Of a stretch of DNA of 64,000 bases, positions 8,848-17,962 are shown piece by piece. The stretch is from Sedimenticola sp. Lineage in GTDB: Bacteria > Pseudomonadota > Gammaproteobacteria > Chromatiales > Chromatiaceae. Location: contig JALSRN010000048.1 of assembly GCA_026984735.1 (NCBI GenBank), positions 62,001 to 126,000 of the forward strand, given 5' to 3'. The translations under genes were made by a program, and so were the position numbers. How positions within the stretch are numbered: position 1 is the first letter of the stretch; each line of letters begins with the position of its first letter. Below the pieces are notes generated by a model. The model was not told the DNA's origin. It ran no database searches and saw only the letters and a list, made by a program, of their open reading frames with translations.

Positions 8848-9806
8848 AGATCCTCCTCGCCAACCCCCGCGGCTTTTGCGCCGGCGTGGATCGCGCCATC
8901 GAGATCGTGGAGCACGCCGTGTGGGCCTTCGGCGCCCCCATCCATGTGCGCCACGAAGTGGTGCACAACCGCTTCGTGGTGGAGCACCTCAAGCGCAAGG
9001 GGGTGATCTTCGTGGACGAGCTGGACGAAGTGCCCGACGGCAGCACCGTCATCTTCAGCGCCCACGGCGTCTCCCAGGCGGTGAAGCAGGAGGCCGCCCG
9101 CCGCGACCTCCAGGTGTTCGACGCCACCTGCCCGTTGGTGACCAAGGTGCACCTGCAGGTGGCCCGCCACTGCCGCAACGGCTTCGAAGTGGTCCTCATC
9201 GGCCACAAAGGCCACCCCGAGGTGGAGGGCACCATGGGCCAATACCACTGTCCCGAGGGCGTGGGCATCCACTTGGTGGAGACGGTGGACGACGTGGCCG
9301 GGCTGCGGGTGGAACGTCCCGACCGCCTCGCCTTCGTCACCCAGACCACCCTCTCCATGGACGACACCGCCGCCATCATCGACGCCCTGCGGGCCCGTTT
9401 TCCCGCCATCCAGGGGCCGAAGAAGGACGACATCTGCTACGCCACCCAGAACCGCCAGGACGCCGTCAAGCGGCTGGCCCGGCAGAGCGACGTGATCCTG
9501 GTGGTGGGCTCGCCCAACAGCTCCAACTCCAACCGCCTCAAGGAGATCGCCGAGAAGCTGGGCAAGCCGGCCCACCTGGTGGACAGCCCCGACGACCTGC
9601 AACGGTCGTGGTTCGCCGGCGCCGGAGTGGTGGGCGTGACCGCCGGCGCCTCGGCGCCCGAAGAGCTGGTGACCCAGGTGATCGGCCGGCTGCGGGAATG
9701 GGGCGCCGGCGCGCCAGAGGAGGATGCCGGCAGACGGGAGGAGGTGACCTTTCCGCTGCCGCGGGAGCTGAAGAAGCAGAGCGGCCGAAGCGGTTCCGTG
9801 CGGTGA
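8844..9806 (+). CDS. ispH: 4-hydroxy-3-methylbut-2-enyl diphosphate reductase
   Basis: IspH (LytB) catalyses the last step of the MEP isoprenoid pathway, reducing HMBPP to IPP and DMAPP with a [4Fe-4S] cluster. The 320-residue protein starts with the hallmark [15 protein letters not shown]. The three cluster cysteines are Cys12, Cys96 ([11 protein letters not shown]) and Cys198 ([11 protein letters not shown]). [13 protein letters not shown] and [12 protein letters not shown] are also typical. Start ATG 8844 gives the standard N-terminus; AGGA lies about 13 bases upstream. It sits just ahead of the type IV pilus minor-pilin operon, as lytB neighbours this cluster in Pseudomonas. Confidence 0.97.
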   Translation: MKILLANPRGFCAGVDRAIEIVEHAVWAFGAPIHVRHEVVHNRFVVEHLKRKGVIFVDELDEVPDGSTVIFSAHGVSQAVKQEAARRDLQVFDATCPLVTKVHLQVARHCRNGFEVVLIGHKGHPEVEGTMGQYHCPEGVGIHLVETVDDVAGLRVERPDRLAFVTQTTLSMDDTAAIIDALRARFPAIQGPKKDDICYATQNRQDAVKRLARQSDVILVVGSPNSSNSNRLKEIAEKLGKPAHLVDSPDDLQRSWFAGAGVVGVTAGASAPEELVTQVIGRLREWGAGAPEEDAGRREEVTFPLPRELKKQSGRSGSVR

Positions 9807-9922
9807 ACCGGCGTGAACCGGATCACTCTTTGCGACGAAGGAAGGGCGGTTCGTCCGGCAAAGGATACCGCTCGTCCGTTTCCACCTTGATTCTTTTCAC
9901 CCTTTCGAACAGATTTTCCAGC

Positions 9923-10471
9923 ATGAAACCCGGAATGAAAAATTCTCCTCCCGGCCCCCTCTGCCGGGGGTTCACTCTGGTGGAGCTGATGATCGGCCTC
10001 TTCGTGGCCGCCATCCTTCTCGCCATCGCCATTCCCGGCTTCGGCAACCTCGTGCGGGATAACCGCATGGCCTCCGCTGTCAACGCCTTGGTGGGCGGGT
10101 TGCAATCCGCGCGCATGGAGGCGGTACGGCGCAACAGGCCGGTGACGATCTGCATGAGCTCCAACGGCACCGCTTGCACCACCAACGGCAACTGGAACCA
10201 GGGCTGGATTCTGTTCGCGGAAAATGACGTCAGCGGCAACACCTTGGGGGTGGTGGACAACGGGGAGACCATCCTGCGGACGCACGGAGCCATCGGCAAC
10301 AACATCGCCATGACCAGCACGCTCGACCACGTCACCTTTCAACCCGCCGGCACCCCTTCGCAGAACGGCAACGTCAAGGTGTGCGACGACCGCACAGGAA
10401 ACACCGGCCGACAGTTGAACCTACTTGCCAGCGGCCGCCTGCGGGTGAACCAGGGGGTGAGTTGCCCATGA
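9923..10471 (+). CDS. fimT: type IV pilus pseudopilin, GspH/FimT family
   Basis: Minor pilin-like protein of the type IV pilus priming complex, inserted in the inner membrane after PilD processing. It has 182 residues. The class III leader ends CRG|FTLVELMIGLFVAAILLAI, with the conserved Glu5 of the mature form. The C-terminal GspH domain contains paired cysteines and QGWILF, common in FimT/FimU. ATG 9935 is an alternative start 4 codons later. It opens a chain in which the next gene starts inside this stop codon (ATGA). About 115 bases separate it from ispH, so it may have its own promoter, but no convincing one was found. Confidence 0.88.
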   Translation: MKPGMKNSPPGPLCRGFTLVELMIGLFVAAILLAIAIPGFGNLVRDNRMASAVNALVGGLQSARMEAVRRNRPVTICMSSNGTACTTNGNWNQGWILFAENDVSGNTLGVVDNGETILRTHGAIGNNIAMTSTLDHVTFQPAGTPSQNGNVKVCDDRTGNTGRQLNLLASGRLRVNQGVSCP

Positions 10472-10902
10472 AGAGTGTCTTCCGGCAATCGGGCGTGGGG
10501 CTGATCGAGATCCTGGTCACCCTGGTGATCTTGGCCATCGGCATTCTGGGGCTGGCAGGGCTCCAGTCCCAGTCGCTGAAGAACAACGAAAGCTCGCTGC
10601 AGCGCTCCCAAGCGGTGGTTTTGAGCTATGCGGCCTTCGACATGTTGCGCGTCAACCGTGCTGCAGCCACCAACGGCAGCTACAACATGTCCATGACCTG
10701 CGCCGCTCCCACCGGCAACACTTTGGTGAGCAACGACCAGGCCTACTGGATCAGCACTTTGCAATCGTCCCTCGGTGCTGGGACCTGCGGCTCCATCAAC
10801 TGCCAGCCCACCGGTGATTGCACCGTCATCATCCAGTGGAACGAGCAGCGCGCCACCGGCGGCAGCGCCACCCAGACGCTCACCACACGGAGCCGCCTAT
10901 GA
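10468..10902 (+). CDS. pilV: type IV pilus minor pilin PilV
   Basis: A 144-residue minor pilin. The prepilin peptidase site is near QSG|VGLIEILVTLVILAIGILGLAGLQ, with the GLIEILV and LGLAGLQ signatures of PilV. Cys pairs (TCAAPT, GTCGSINC) probably form disulfides in the periplasm. The ATG overlaps the fimT stop by 4 bases (ATGA), and its own stop overlaps the pilW start in the same way. With PilW, PilX and FimU-like proteins it would form the tip complex that primes pilus assembly and presents PilY1. Confidence 0.92.
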   Translation: MKSVFRQSGVGLIEILVTLVILAIGILGLAGLQSQSLKNNESSLQRSQAVVLSYAAFDMLRVNRAAATNGSYNMSMTCAAPTGNTLVSNDQAYWISTLQSSLGAGTCGSINCQPTGDCTVIIQWNEQRATGGSATQTLTTRSRL

Positions 10903-11936
10903 GAAACATTCCTCGCATCAAGAGAGACGACCACAGCAAGGGTTTCACACTGGTGGAGCTCATGGTGGCCATGGTGCTCGGCCTGCTGCTGCTGGCCGGC
11001 ATCGTCAGCGCTTTCGTGGCCAACCGGCAGGTCTATCGCACCAACGAAAACATGGCCCGGCTGCAAGAGACGGCGCGCATCGTCAACGAGCTGATGGGAC
11101 GCGACATCCGGGCGGCGGGGGGCAATCCTTGCGGCACACCGCTCGTGGCAAACGTGCTCAACAACCCTGCGAGCAACTGGTGGTCGAACTGGGCGGCTGG
11201 CTCTTTGGTGGGCTATGACGACAACCAAAGCGCTTCTTTCAAGGCGTTCGGGGGCAATGTCGCCGACCGAATTCAAGGAACCGATGCTCTCCTTGTCCTC
11301 AGTGCCACCACCAAGGAGGGGGTGAGCATCGTCAGCCACAACCCACCCGCTGCTCAGTTCCAAGTGAATACCGTCAACCATGGGATCAATGTGGGTGACA
11401 TCCTCATGGTGTGCGACCCAGCCACAGCGGCCATCTTCCAAGTGACCAATGCCCAACCCGGTACCAACACCACCATTGTGCATCAAACTGGCACTGGCAC
11501 ACCGGGAAATTGCAGCAAGGGACTGGGCTATCCCACTGTCTGCACTACCAACGGCACTCCAAAAGATTTCACAGGGGGAATTCTGGCCCGTTTTTCGGCT
11601 GGTTTCTGGTACATAGGAAACAACGGCCAGGGCGGACGATCGCTCTACCGCTTGGGAATGGATGGTGGGCCCAGCTCTATTGCCACGCAGGAAATCGTTG
11701 AAAACGTGACCGACATGCAGATCCAATATCTGACCCGCAACGGCAATACCCTGGCCAACAGCTACGTCGGCGCCAGCGGCATCTCCGACTGGACCAATGG
11801 CGCCACCAACCTGGTGGTGGCGGCACGCGTCACCCTCACGCTCCAGACTGGAGAGAACGTCAGCACCACGCAAGGGAACATCCAGCGCACCGTCTCCTTC
11901 ACCACCAGCATCCGCAACCGGGAGGTGGTCCAATGA
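10899..11936 (+). CDS. pilW: type IV pilus minor pilin PilW
   Basis: A 345-residue minor pilin. The N-terminus carries a leader ending SKG|FTLVELMVAMVLGLLLLAGIVSAF, including Glu5, and continues RQVYRTNENMARLQE, typical of PilW. The large C-terminal periplasmic domain ends with TSIRNREVVQ. ATG 10899 overlaps the pilV stop, and its stop overlaps the pilX start. The central part (about 11,200-11,700) looks less GC-rich than flanking genes, as is common for variable pilus-tip proteins. Confidence 0.92.
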   Translation: MRNIPRIKRDDHSKGFTLVELMVAMVLGLLLLAGIVSAFVANRQVYRTNENMARLQETARIVNELMGRDIRAAGGNPCGTPLVANVLNNPASNWWSNWAAGSLVGYDDNQSASFKAFGGNVADRIQGTDALLVLSATTKEGVSIVSHNPPAAQFQVNTVNHGINVGDILMVCDPATAAIFQVTNAQPGTNTTIVHQTGTGTPGNCSKGLGYPTVCTTNGTPKDFTGGILARFSAGFWYIGNNGQGGRSLYRLGMDGGPSSIATQEIVENVTDMQIQYLTRNGNTLANSYVGASGISDWTNGATNLVVAARVTLTLQTGENVSTTQGNIQRTVSFTTSIRNREVVQ

Positions 11937-12514
11937 ATCCTTCCTGCATGCAGGCGCCTCGAAAACAGCGCGGCGTGGTCCTGGTGGTGGGACTGTTGCT
12001 GCTCATGGTGATGACCATCCTCGGCGTCTCCTCCTTGAGCACCATCGGTCTGGAGGAGCGCATGAGCGCCAACGCCTACGACCGGAGCATCGCCTTCCAG
12101 GCCGCCGAGGCGGCTCTGCGAGAGGGAGAACAGGTGGCGCTCACCCAATCTCAAAACGGCAACAATGGTTTCGTCAATGGGGGAATCTATTCCCCCACTC
12201 CAGGGCAGTGTGGTAACTCCCCTTGTCAAAACGGGTTGTGTTCCCAGCCGGACCCCAACTGCACGGTTCGATGGCTGGACAGCGGTTTCACCAGCTGGTC
12301 CCCTACCCAGACCCTCATGCTTGGCAGCCTCGCCGGAACGGCCGAATATTTTGTCGAATACCTGGGTACAGGATATCCCTGCAATCCGTCCGATACCACC
12401 ACCAATCTCAATTGCAAGCGCTATCGGATCACGGCACGCAGCCGCAGGGTGGACGGTAACGGCAACCCGATCGGAGCCGAGGTGATGCTCCAATCCATCT
12501 ACGCCACGCCTTGA
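11933..12514 (+). CDS. pilX: type IV pilus assembly protein PilX
   Basis: A 193-residue minor pilin. The N-terminus QRG|VVLVVGLLLLMVMTILGVSS fits PilX, which lacks the Glu at position 5 found in most pilins. SAFQAAEAALREGE-like sequence follows (FQAAEAALREGEQ, about residues 60-72), the usual PilX N-terminal helix. It overlaps the pilW stop by 4 bases. The C-terminal domain contains several cysteines (GQCGNSPCQNGLC). It acts with PilV, PilW and PilY1 at the pilus tip. Confidence 0.9.
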   Translation: MNPSCMQAPRKQRGVVLVVGLLLLMVMTILGVSSLSTIGLEERMSANAYDRSIAFQAAEAALREGEQVALTQSQNGNNGFVNGGIYSPTPGQCGNSPCQNGLCSQPDPNCTVRWLDSGFTSWSPTQTLMLGSLAGTAEYFVEYLGTGYPCNPSDTTTNLNCKRYRITARSRRVDGNGNPIGAEVMLQSIYATP

Positions 12515-12534
12515 ACATCGAAAGGAGGCACGCA

Positions 12535-12903
12535 ATGAGCCAGCCACAGCCGCTTTCCGACAATAGAAGAGGTCCCGTCCGGCGCCTGCCGATCTTCCTG
12601 GCGCTGGCGCTGGCGGCTGCCGGCCTGCAAGCCGACGAGGTGGTGGGCCGGATCACCGCCATCGACCAGGCGGCGCACCGCATCCAGATCGACGGCACCT
12701 GGTTCGAGCTGGAGCCGGCCACGCTCGTCCGCAAGGAGCAGCAAGGAGGCACGGCCATTCCGGTTCTGCCTCAGAGCCTGCAGCCGGGCCAAGCGATCTC
12801 CGCAGAGATGAAAAAGGATCATATAGGACGCCTCCGCATCCTTTCCCATGACATCGACAGCAGACCCACCCTCGTCGCCCCCCCTTTGAAGAGGAGGAAA
12901 TGA
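12535..12903 (+). CDS. small secreted protein between pilX and pilY1 (PilY2-like by position)
   Basis: A 122-residue protein with a cleavable signal peptide (RRLPIFLALALAAAGLQADE). The mature part reads EVVGRITAIDQAAHRIQIDGTWFELEPATLV, which suggests a small beta-barrel. ATG 12535 follows a strong AAAGGAGG; the in-frame ATG 12511 does not. In Pseudomonas a protein of similar size, PilY2, is encoded after pilY1. This one precedes pilY1, so orthology is inferred only from context, size and export. It probably helps PilY1 or pilus assembly in the periplasm. Confidence 0.6.
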   Translation: MSQPQPLSDNRRGPVRRLPIFLALALAAAGLQADEVVGRITAIDQAAHRIQIDGTWFELEPATLVRKEQQGGTAIPVLPQSLQPGQAISAEMKKDHIGRLRILSHDIDSRPTLVAPPLKRRK

Positions 12904-12904
12904 G

Positions 12905-15900
12905 ATGAAGAACCTCCCCTATTGGACCAAGATACTCCTTTGGGGCCTGGCGGCTGGCTTGGCCTCCTCAGCCGGCGTCGCCTCTGCCACGCCCATTCCT
13001 CCTGCTCCACTGATCACCGCCACCTCCATCGAGCCCAACATCGTGGTGCTGCTGGACGATTCAGGTTCCATGCACTGGGAGTCGATGCCAGATGACCTGG
13101 TCCGCCCCTATTATCTCTATCCACGGGCCAGCAGCATCTATGGCGCGGGGGATTATACGGCCGATGCGGTGGACACCAGCACCTCCAACAAATACGCCTG
13201 TTATCTGCGCTCTGCACACAACAACAACATCTACTACGACCCCAGCTTTCGCTACTACCCTTGGAGCAAGCAGGACGGCACGCTCTGGCCCGATGCCAAT
13301 CCCACGGCCGCCTACCACAATCCCGCCAACCCCAGCGCGGGCACCAGGAATCTGACCGTCAATAACACCCAATATGCTCATTGGCGTGAAAACAGTGGTT
13401 GGGCATGGACAAACAAAACGTTTTATCCGGCGACCTATTTTCGATACAACGGCGGTAACGTCTTGAACTGCAGCAGCTACACTCGAATCGAGATCAAACC
13501 AGCAAACGCTCCTTTTCCCAAAGCACCGGGCCGCACCGACTGCGCCGGAAGCAGTTGCACCTATGCGGAGGAGATACAGAACTTCGCCAACTGGTACAGC
13601 TACTACCGCTCCCGCATCCTCATGGCGCGGGCCGGCATCGGCCGTGCCTTCTCCAGCCTGGGGAACAACGTGCGCGTCGGTTTTGGAACCATCAACCAGG
13701 GCAGCACAAACGTGGATGGGGTGAGCACGAGCACAATGATTCTCGGCGTCCGCGAATTCCAGGGCAGCGACCGGCAGCAGTTCTTCGACACGCTCTACAA
13801 CCGCGCCGTACCGCCGGCCAGCACCCCCATGCGCCGCGCCGCCGACGACGTGGGACGCTATTTCAGCCGCACCGATAGCAAGGGGCCGTGGAGCAGCACA
13901 CCGGGACAGTCGGGAGGCACCGATTACACCTGCCGACAGAGCTTCCAGATCCTCACCACCGACGGCTACTGGAACAGCTCCTCCGCTTCCACTTCCGGCG
14001 CCCGCCAAAACAACGACGGAACCAACGGACCCACGATCACGGGCCCCGGCGGACAGAGCTACACCTACAGCGCCGTGACGCCCTTCACCGACAACTGGAG
14101 CAACACGCTGGCCGACGTGGCCATGTATTACTGGAAGCGCGACCTGCGCACCGACCTCGCCAACGAGGTGCCCACCCACTACATGGACCCGGCCTTCTGG
14201 CAGCATCTGGTCACCTTCGGCGTGGCCCTAGGATTGAGCGGTACCATCAATCCCCAGACCGCCTTCGACGCCATTCACAACGGCACCGTGATCAACTGGC
14301 CGGACCCCATCCACAACTACACCACCGCCCGGGTGGACGATCTGCTGCACGCAGCGGTAGACGGCCGGGGTGGCTTCTTCACCGCGCGCAATCCGAAAGA
14401 TTTCGCGAACGCGCTGCGCGACAGTCTGCTCAACATCGTGGCGCGAACCGGCTCCGGAGCTTCGGTGGTGGCCAACAGCACCTCCATCACCACCAACACC
14501 CTGGTGTTCCAAGCCACCTTCAACAGCGGCGACTGGTCCGGCGACCTGCTCTCCTACCAGGTCACCACCAGTGGCGTGGCCACCACGCCCTTCTGGAAAG
14601 CGGCCCAGCAGATCCCTTCCCCTTCCAACCGCAACATCTTCGTCACCACGGGAGGAGTCGCCCAGCCGTTCCAATGGGCCAACCTGGCCGCTTCCGACCA
14701 GGCGGCCATCGGCAGTTCAGACATCCTCGACTACCTGCGGGGCGACCGCTCGAAGGAACTCCTCCAGGGGGGCAGCTTCCGCAACCGCGGCGCCACGGTA
14801 CTGGGCGACATCGTCCACTCCCCGCCCTTCTACGTCAAAGACAGCGACACCGTCTTCATCGGCGCCAACGACGGCATGCTGCACGCCTTCGACGCGTCGA
14901 CCGGCGCCGAACTGTTCGCCTACATTCCCAGCGCCTTGGTCGCCAAGCTGGGCCAGCTCTCCGACCCCGCTTACAGCCACGACTACTTCGTGGATGGAGA
15001 CATCGTGGTCTCCAGCCATTCCGTAACGGCGAACAAGAACTATCTGGTGGCAGCCCTGGGACGGGGCGGTCGGGGGCTCTTCAGCCTGGATGTCACCACT
15101 CCTTCGAGTTTCGGCAGCAGCGATCTCCGCTGGGAGCATTTCGACACCACCGATACCGACCTGGGCTACATGCTGGGCGATCTGATCCTGGCCAGAACCA
15201 ACGACGGCAACCTTTCGATCATCGCCGCCAACGGCTACAACAGCGCCTCTGGCGAAGCGGTTCTCTATGTCTTCGATCTGGCCACCGGCGCCGTCACCAG
15301 AAAGATTCACACGGGCGTGACCGGCAACAACGGCCTCTCGTCTCCAGTGGCGCTCGATACGGACAATGATGGCGACGTGGATTATGTCTATGCCGGCGAT
15401 CTCAAAGGCAACGTCTGGAAATTCGACCTCTCCAACGGTACGCCCGCCGCATGGGATGTACGGTTCAACAGTGGCGGAACCCCCCAACCGCTGTTCACCG
15501 CTACTGACCCTTCCGGCAATGCTCAGCCCATCACTGGTCCTCTTTCGCTGGCCTATGACACCAACGGCAGCAGCCAGACTGCGGGCAAGCTCTTCGTCTT
15601 CGTGGGCACGGGCAGCTACCTATTCGCGGGAGATCCTGCCGACACGCAGGTGCAGAGCTGGTACGGCCTGATCGACGAGGATACCCCTCTTACCGGCGGC
15701 CGCAGCGTTTTGAAACAGCGGGCGCTGAACACGACGGGCACCGTGTCTGGATACAACGTTCGCACCTTCGCAACCGCCAGCAATGGGGACATGGCGGGCA
15801 TGAAAGGGTGGTACATCGACTTCCCCGCCGGCGAGCGGATGGTCACCGGCTCCACGCTCTATCAGCTTGCCAAGCCCACGCTGGTGGGATCGAGCATCAT

Positions 15901-16210
15901 TCCCATCGACGATCCTTGCAAGCCGGGCGGCAAGGGCTATCTCAACGCCATCGACCCCTTCACCGGCGCCAGCACCGATTTCGTGGTCTTCGACCTCAAC
16001 GACGACAACGCCTTCGATTCGAAGGATAACCTTGGAAGCGATGTCGTCGGCTCGGTGGACCTCGACATCGGCATGCCAGGCGCGCCCGTACTGGTGGGCA
16101 ACCAGATGGTGGTGGGCGGCTCTTCGGGCAAGATCGCCAGCCTGAGAGTGAACCTGGGCGGCGCCGCCACCACCGGCCGGCTGATGTGGCGGGAGATCAT
16201 CCGTGAATAG
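12905..16210 (+). CDS. pilY1: type IV pilus tip adhesin/assembly protein PilY1
   Basis: A 1101-residue secreted protein. Signal peptide about 1-28. A von Willebrand A-like N-terminal region has the MIDAS motif LLDDSGSMH (Asp51, Ser53, Ser55). The C-terminal half is the PilY1 beta-propeller (from about 610), with FIGANDGMLHAFDASTG and a calcium loop Asp818-x-Asp820-x-Asp822-x-Asp824-x-Asp826 followed by VYAGDLKGNVWKFD. PilY1 binds Ca2+, opposes pilus retraction and mediates adhesion. The start has GAGGAGGAAATGAG just upstream. It is followed by pilE, 14 bases downstream. Confidence 0.95.
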   Translation: MKNLPYWTKILLWGLAAGLASSAGVASATPIPPAPLITATSIEPNIVVLLDDSGSMHWESMPDDLVRPYYLYPRASSIYGAGDYTADAVDTSTSNKYACYLRSAHNNNIYYDPSFRYYPWSKQDGTLWPDANPTAAYHNPANPSAGTRNLTVNNTQYAHWRENSGWAWTNKTFYPATYFRYNGGNVLNCSSYTRIEIKPANAPFPKAPGRTDCAGSSCTYAEEIQNFANWYSYYRSRILMARAGIGRAFSSLGNNVRVGFGTINQGSTNVDGVSTSTMILGVREFQGSDRQQFFDTLYNRAVPPASTPMRRAADDVGRYFSRTDSKGPWSSTPGQSGGTDYTCRQSFQILTTDGYWNSSSASTSGARQNNDGTNGPTITGPGGQSYTYSAVTPFTDNWSNTLADVAMYYWKRDLRTDLANEVPTHYMDPAFWQHLVTFGVALGLSGTINPQTAFDAIHNGTVINWPDPIHNYTTARVDDLLHAAVDGRGGFFTARNPKDFANALRDSLLNIVARTGSGASVVANSTSITTNTLVFQATFNSGDWSGDLLSYQVTTSGVATTPFWKAAQQIPSPSNRNIFVTTGGVAQPFQWANLAASDQAAIGSSDILDYLRGDRSKELLQGGSFRNRGATVLGDIVHSPPFYVKDSDTVFIGANDGMLHAFDASTGAELFAYIPSALVAKLGQLSDPAYSHDYFVDGDIVVSSHSVTANKNYLVAALGRGGRGLFSLDVTTPSSFGSSDLRWEHFDTTDTDLGYMLGDLILARTNDGNLSIIAANGYNSASGEAVLYVFDLATGAVTRKIHTGVTGNNGLSSPVALDTDNDGDVDYVYAGDLKGNVWKFDLSNGTPAAWDVRFNSGGTPQPLFTATDPSGNAQPITGPLSLAYDTNGSSQTAGKLFVFVGTGSYLFAGDPADTQVQSWYGLIDEDTPLTGGRSVLKQRALNTTGTVSGYNVRTFATASNGDMAGMKGWYIDFPAGERMVTGSTLYQLAKPTLVGSSIIPIDDPCKPGGKGYLNAIDPFTGASTDFVVFDLNDDNAFDSKDNLGSDVVGSVDLDIGMPGAPVLVGNQMVVGGSSGKIASLRVNLGGAATTGRLMWREIIRE

Positions 16211-16224
16211 GCAGGAGTAGAACG

Positions 16225-16641
16225 ATGAAGTGGACGAATACGCGCGGTTTTACTCTCATCGAGCTGATGGTGGTGGTAGCCATCGTGGCCCTCCTGGCCA
16301 TTATCGCCTACCCCAGCTACACCAAGCAGGTGCAGAAGAGCCGGCGGGAAACGGCGGAATCCTGCCTGATGGAGCTGGCGCAATACATGGAGCGCTATTA
16401 CACCACCAACATGAGGTACGACCAGGATACTGCCGGTAACGCTGTCTCTCTCCCCACGACCGACTGTACCCAGAACCTCAACGGGTTTTATACCTTTAGC
16501 TTCAGCGGCACACCCACCGCCACCACTTTCACCATCCAGGCGGCTCCCGCCGGCGCCCAGGCAAGCGACAGCTGCGGCACCTTGAGCATCGACCAGCTCG
16601 GCGCGAAGACGCCTACCACCAGCGGCTGCTGGACCAATTGA
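16225..16641 (+). CDS. pilE: type IV minor pilin PilE
   Basis: A 138-residue pilin with leader MKWTNTRG|FTLIELMVVVAIVALLAIIAYPSY, a textbook class III signal with Glu5. C-terminal disulfide-forming cysteines (SDSCGTLSID and TSGCW) match PilE minor pilins. GCAGGAG precedes ATG 16225. It is the last gene of the fimT-pilE run and converges with an orphan FimT-like gene 13 bases away. Major pilin is less likely, because it closes the minor-pilin operon. Confidence 0.9.
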   Translation: MKWTNTRGFTLIELMVVVAIVALLAIIAYPSYTKQVQKSRRETAESCLMELAQYMERYYTTNMRYDQDTAGNAVSLPTTDCTQNLNGFYTFSFSGTPTATTFTIQAAPAGAQASDSCGTLSIDQLGAKTPTTSGCWTN

Positions 16642-16654
16642 GGCCGACCCTCTT

Positions 16655-17212
16655 TCAAGGGCAGCTCAGGGGCCGGCCGCTGGCGTCTTCGTGGATGCCG
16701 TCGCCATCCCGGTCGGCGGAAAAACGCACCCGGCCGCTTTTGTTGACGATCACCGCCCGCGCATAGCGGAGATCGCCGTCGGCCGGACAGACCCCGAAGG
16801 TGCCGTTGCCCGCCAGAGTGAAGCCCACCGGGCTGAAGCGCATCCGGCTGGAAGAGCCGAAGGCCGACAGGCGCAACCGGTAGCCCGCGGCCGGCCGCCC
16901 CACCGTCAAGCGCGGCTCGCCCGCGTCCCGCGCGCCGTCGCCGTCCCGATCGACGAACAGCAACCAGCCCTGGCTCCAGCTCCCTCCGCAATCGACGCCG
17001 TTGCCGCTCTTGCAGAGGGTGACCACCCGGTTGCGCCGGACCGCCTCCAGGCGGGCGCGCGCCAGCACCGAAGCCAGTTTCTGCACCTCGGCCGCCGCTC
17101 CCGCCGCTTTCCGCTGCCCCAGAAAAGCGGGCACCGCCAGGGTGGTCAGCAGGGCCGCCACGGCCAGCGCCGTGACCGCTTCCACCAGCGTGAATCCGTT
17201 CGCTCTCCTCAT
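16655..17212 (-). CDS. orphan GspH/FimT-family pseudopilin with an EF-hand-like loop
   Basis: A 185-residue pseudopilin. Leader RRANG|FTLVEAVTALAVAALLTTLAVPAF (Glu5 present), then the GspH domain (RLEAVRRNRVVTLCKSGNG, WSQGWLLFVD). A perfect 12-residue EF-hand-type loop, DRDGDGARDAGE, lies at 88-99, and a second acidic stretch (DRDGDGIHED) near 167-176. ATG 17212 is chosen because GGGAGGAG lies 6 bases upstream; the ATG 7 codons earlier lacks this. It is convergent with pilE and therefore separately expressed. It may substitute for FimT/FimU in the pilus or belong to a type II secretion-like machine. Confidence 0.82.
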   Translation of the reverse strand: MRRANGFTLVEAVTALAVAALLTTLAVPAFLGQRKAAGAAAEVQKLASVLARARLEAVRRNRVVTLCKSGNGVDCGGSWSQGWLLFVDRDGDGARDAGEPRLTVGRPAAGYRLRLSAFGSSSRMRFSPVGFTLAGNGTFGVCPADGDLRYARAVIVNKSGRVRFSADRDGDGIHEDASGRPLSCP

Positions 17213-17419
17213 CGCGCTCCTCCCTTCTTCCATGAACGAAAGGCGCTGCTAAAGATGCCAACGAAGGAGAAGAGAGAACAATCCTCCCTTCCCTGAAGCG
17301 GCTGTAGGACGATTCCGACGAATTCACGGAAACCACGCGGCGGCCCCCAATCGCTCGCTCCCCCACTCCACCTTTCCGGGTACAATCGAAACAGGCTCCA
17401 CCAATGTAGGGGAAAGGGG

Positions 17420-17959
17420 ATGGCAACGCCACGACTCGAAGATCTGCCCCATTACGGCTACCAGGACTATCTCCAGTGGGAAGGGCGTTGGGAGCTCATC
17501 GCCGGGATTCCCTACGCCATGACGCCAGCGCCGAGCGTGCGCCATCAGTCCATCAGCGGCCGCATCGACCGACTTTTGCAGGAAGCGCTGGAAGAGTGCC
17601 AAGGATGCCGTGCCCTGCTGCCGGTGGACTGGAAGATCGACGAAGACACCGTAGTGCAACCCGACAACCTGGTGATCCGCCACGAACCGCAACATGCCTA
17701 TCTCACCCGGGCGCCCGTCCTCATCTTCGAGGTGCTCTCGCCGAACACCGCCCGCAAGGACAAGATCACCAAGTTCGCTCTCTATGAGCGCGAAGGGGTG
17801 CGCCACTACGTGATCGTCGATCCGGACGAGAAGGTGGCCAAGGTGTATCGGCGCCACCAGGGGCGCTACATCAAGGTGACGGACGCGGTGGAGGAGCGCT
17901 GCGCCTTCGACCTTGGCGATTGCTCCATCGAGTTGGACTTCTCCAGGATCTGGAACTAA
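17420..17959 (+). CDS. Uma2 family (DUF820) PD-(D/E)XK nuclease-like protein
   Basis: A 179-residue protein of the Uma2 family, which has a restriction-endonuclease-like fold; family roles are mostly unknown. Family hallmarks are GRWELIAGIPYAMTPAP near the start, VVQPDNLVI, then PVLIFEVLSPNTARKDKITKF and YVIVDPDEK. The Asp of QPDN and the Glu of FEVLSP are the expected metal ligands. AGGGGAAAGGGG precedes ATG 17420. It ends 3 bases before thiO and may share its transcript, though no functional link is known. Confidence 0.85.
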   Translation: MATPRLEDLPHYGYQDYLQWEGRWELIAGIPYAMTPAPSVRHQSISGRIDRLLQEALEECQGCRALLPVDWKIDEDTVVQPDNLVIRHEPQHAYLTRAPVLIFEVLSPNTARKDKITKFALYEREGVRHYVIVDPDEKVAKVYRRHQGRYIKVTDAVEERCAFDLGDCSIELDFSRIWN

Positions 17960-17962
17960 TTC

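Noticed and set aside
9823-10335. A minus-strand frame opposite fimT with a protein-like tail (VKRIKVETDERYPLPDEPPF)
   Set aside because: It covers a certain pilin gene on the other strand and has no homology that I can see beyond the tail.
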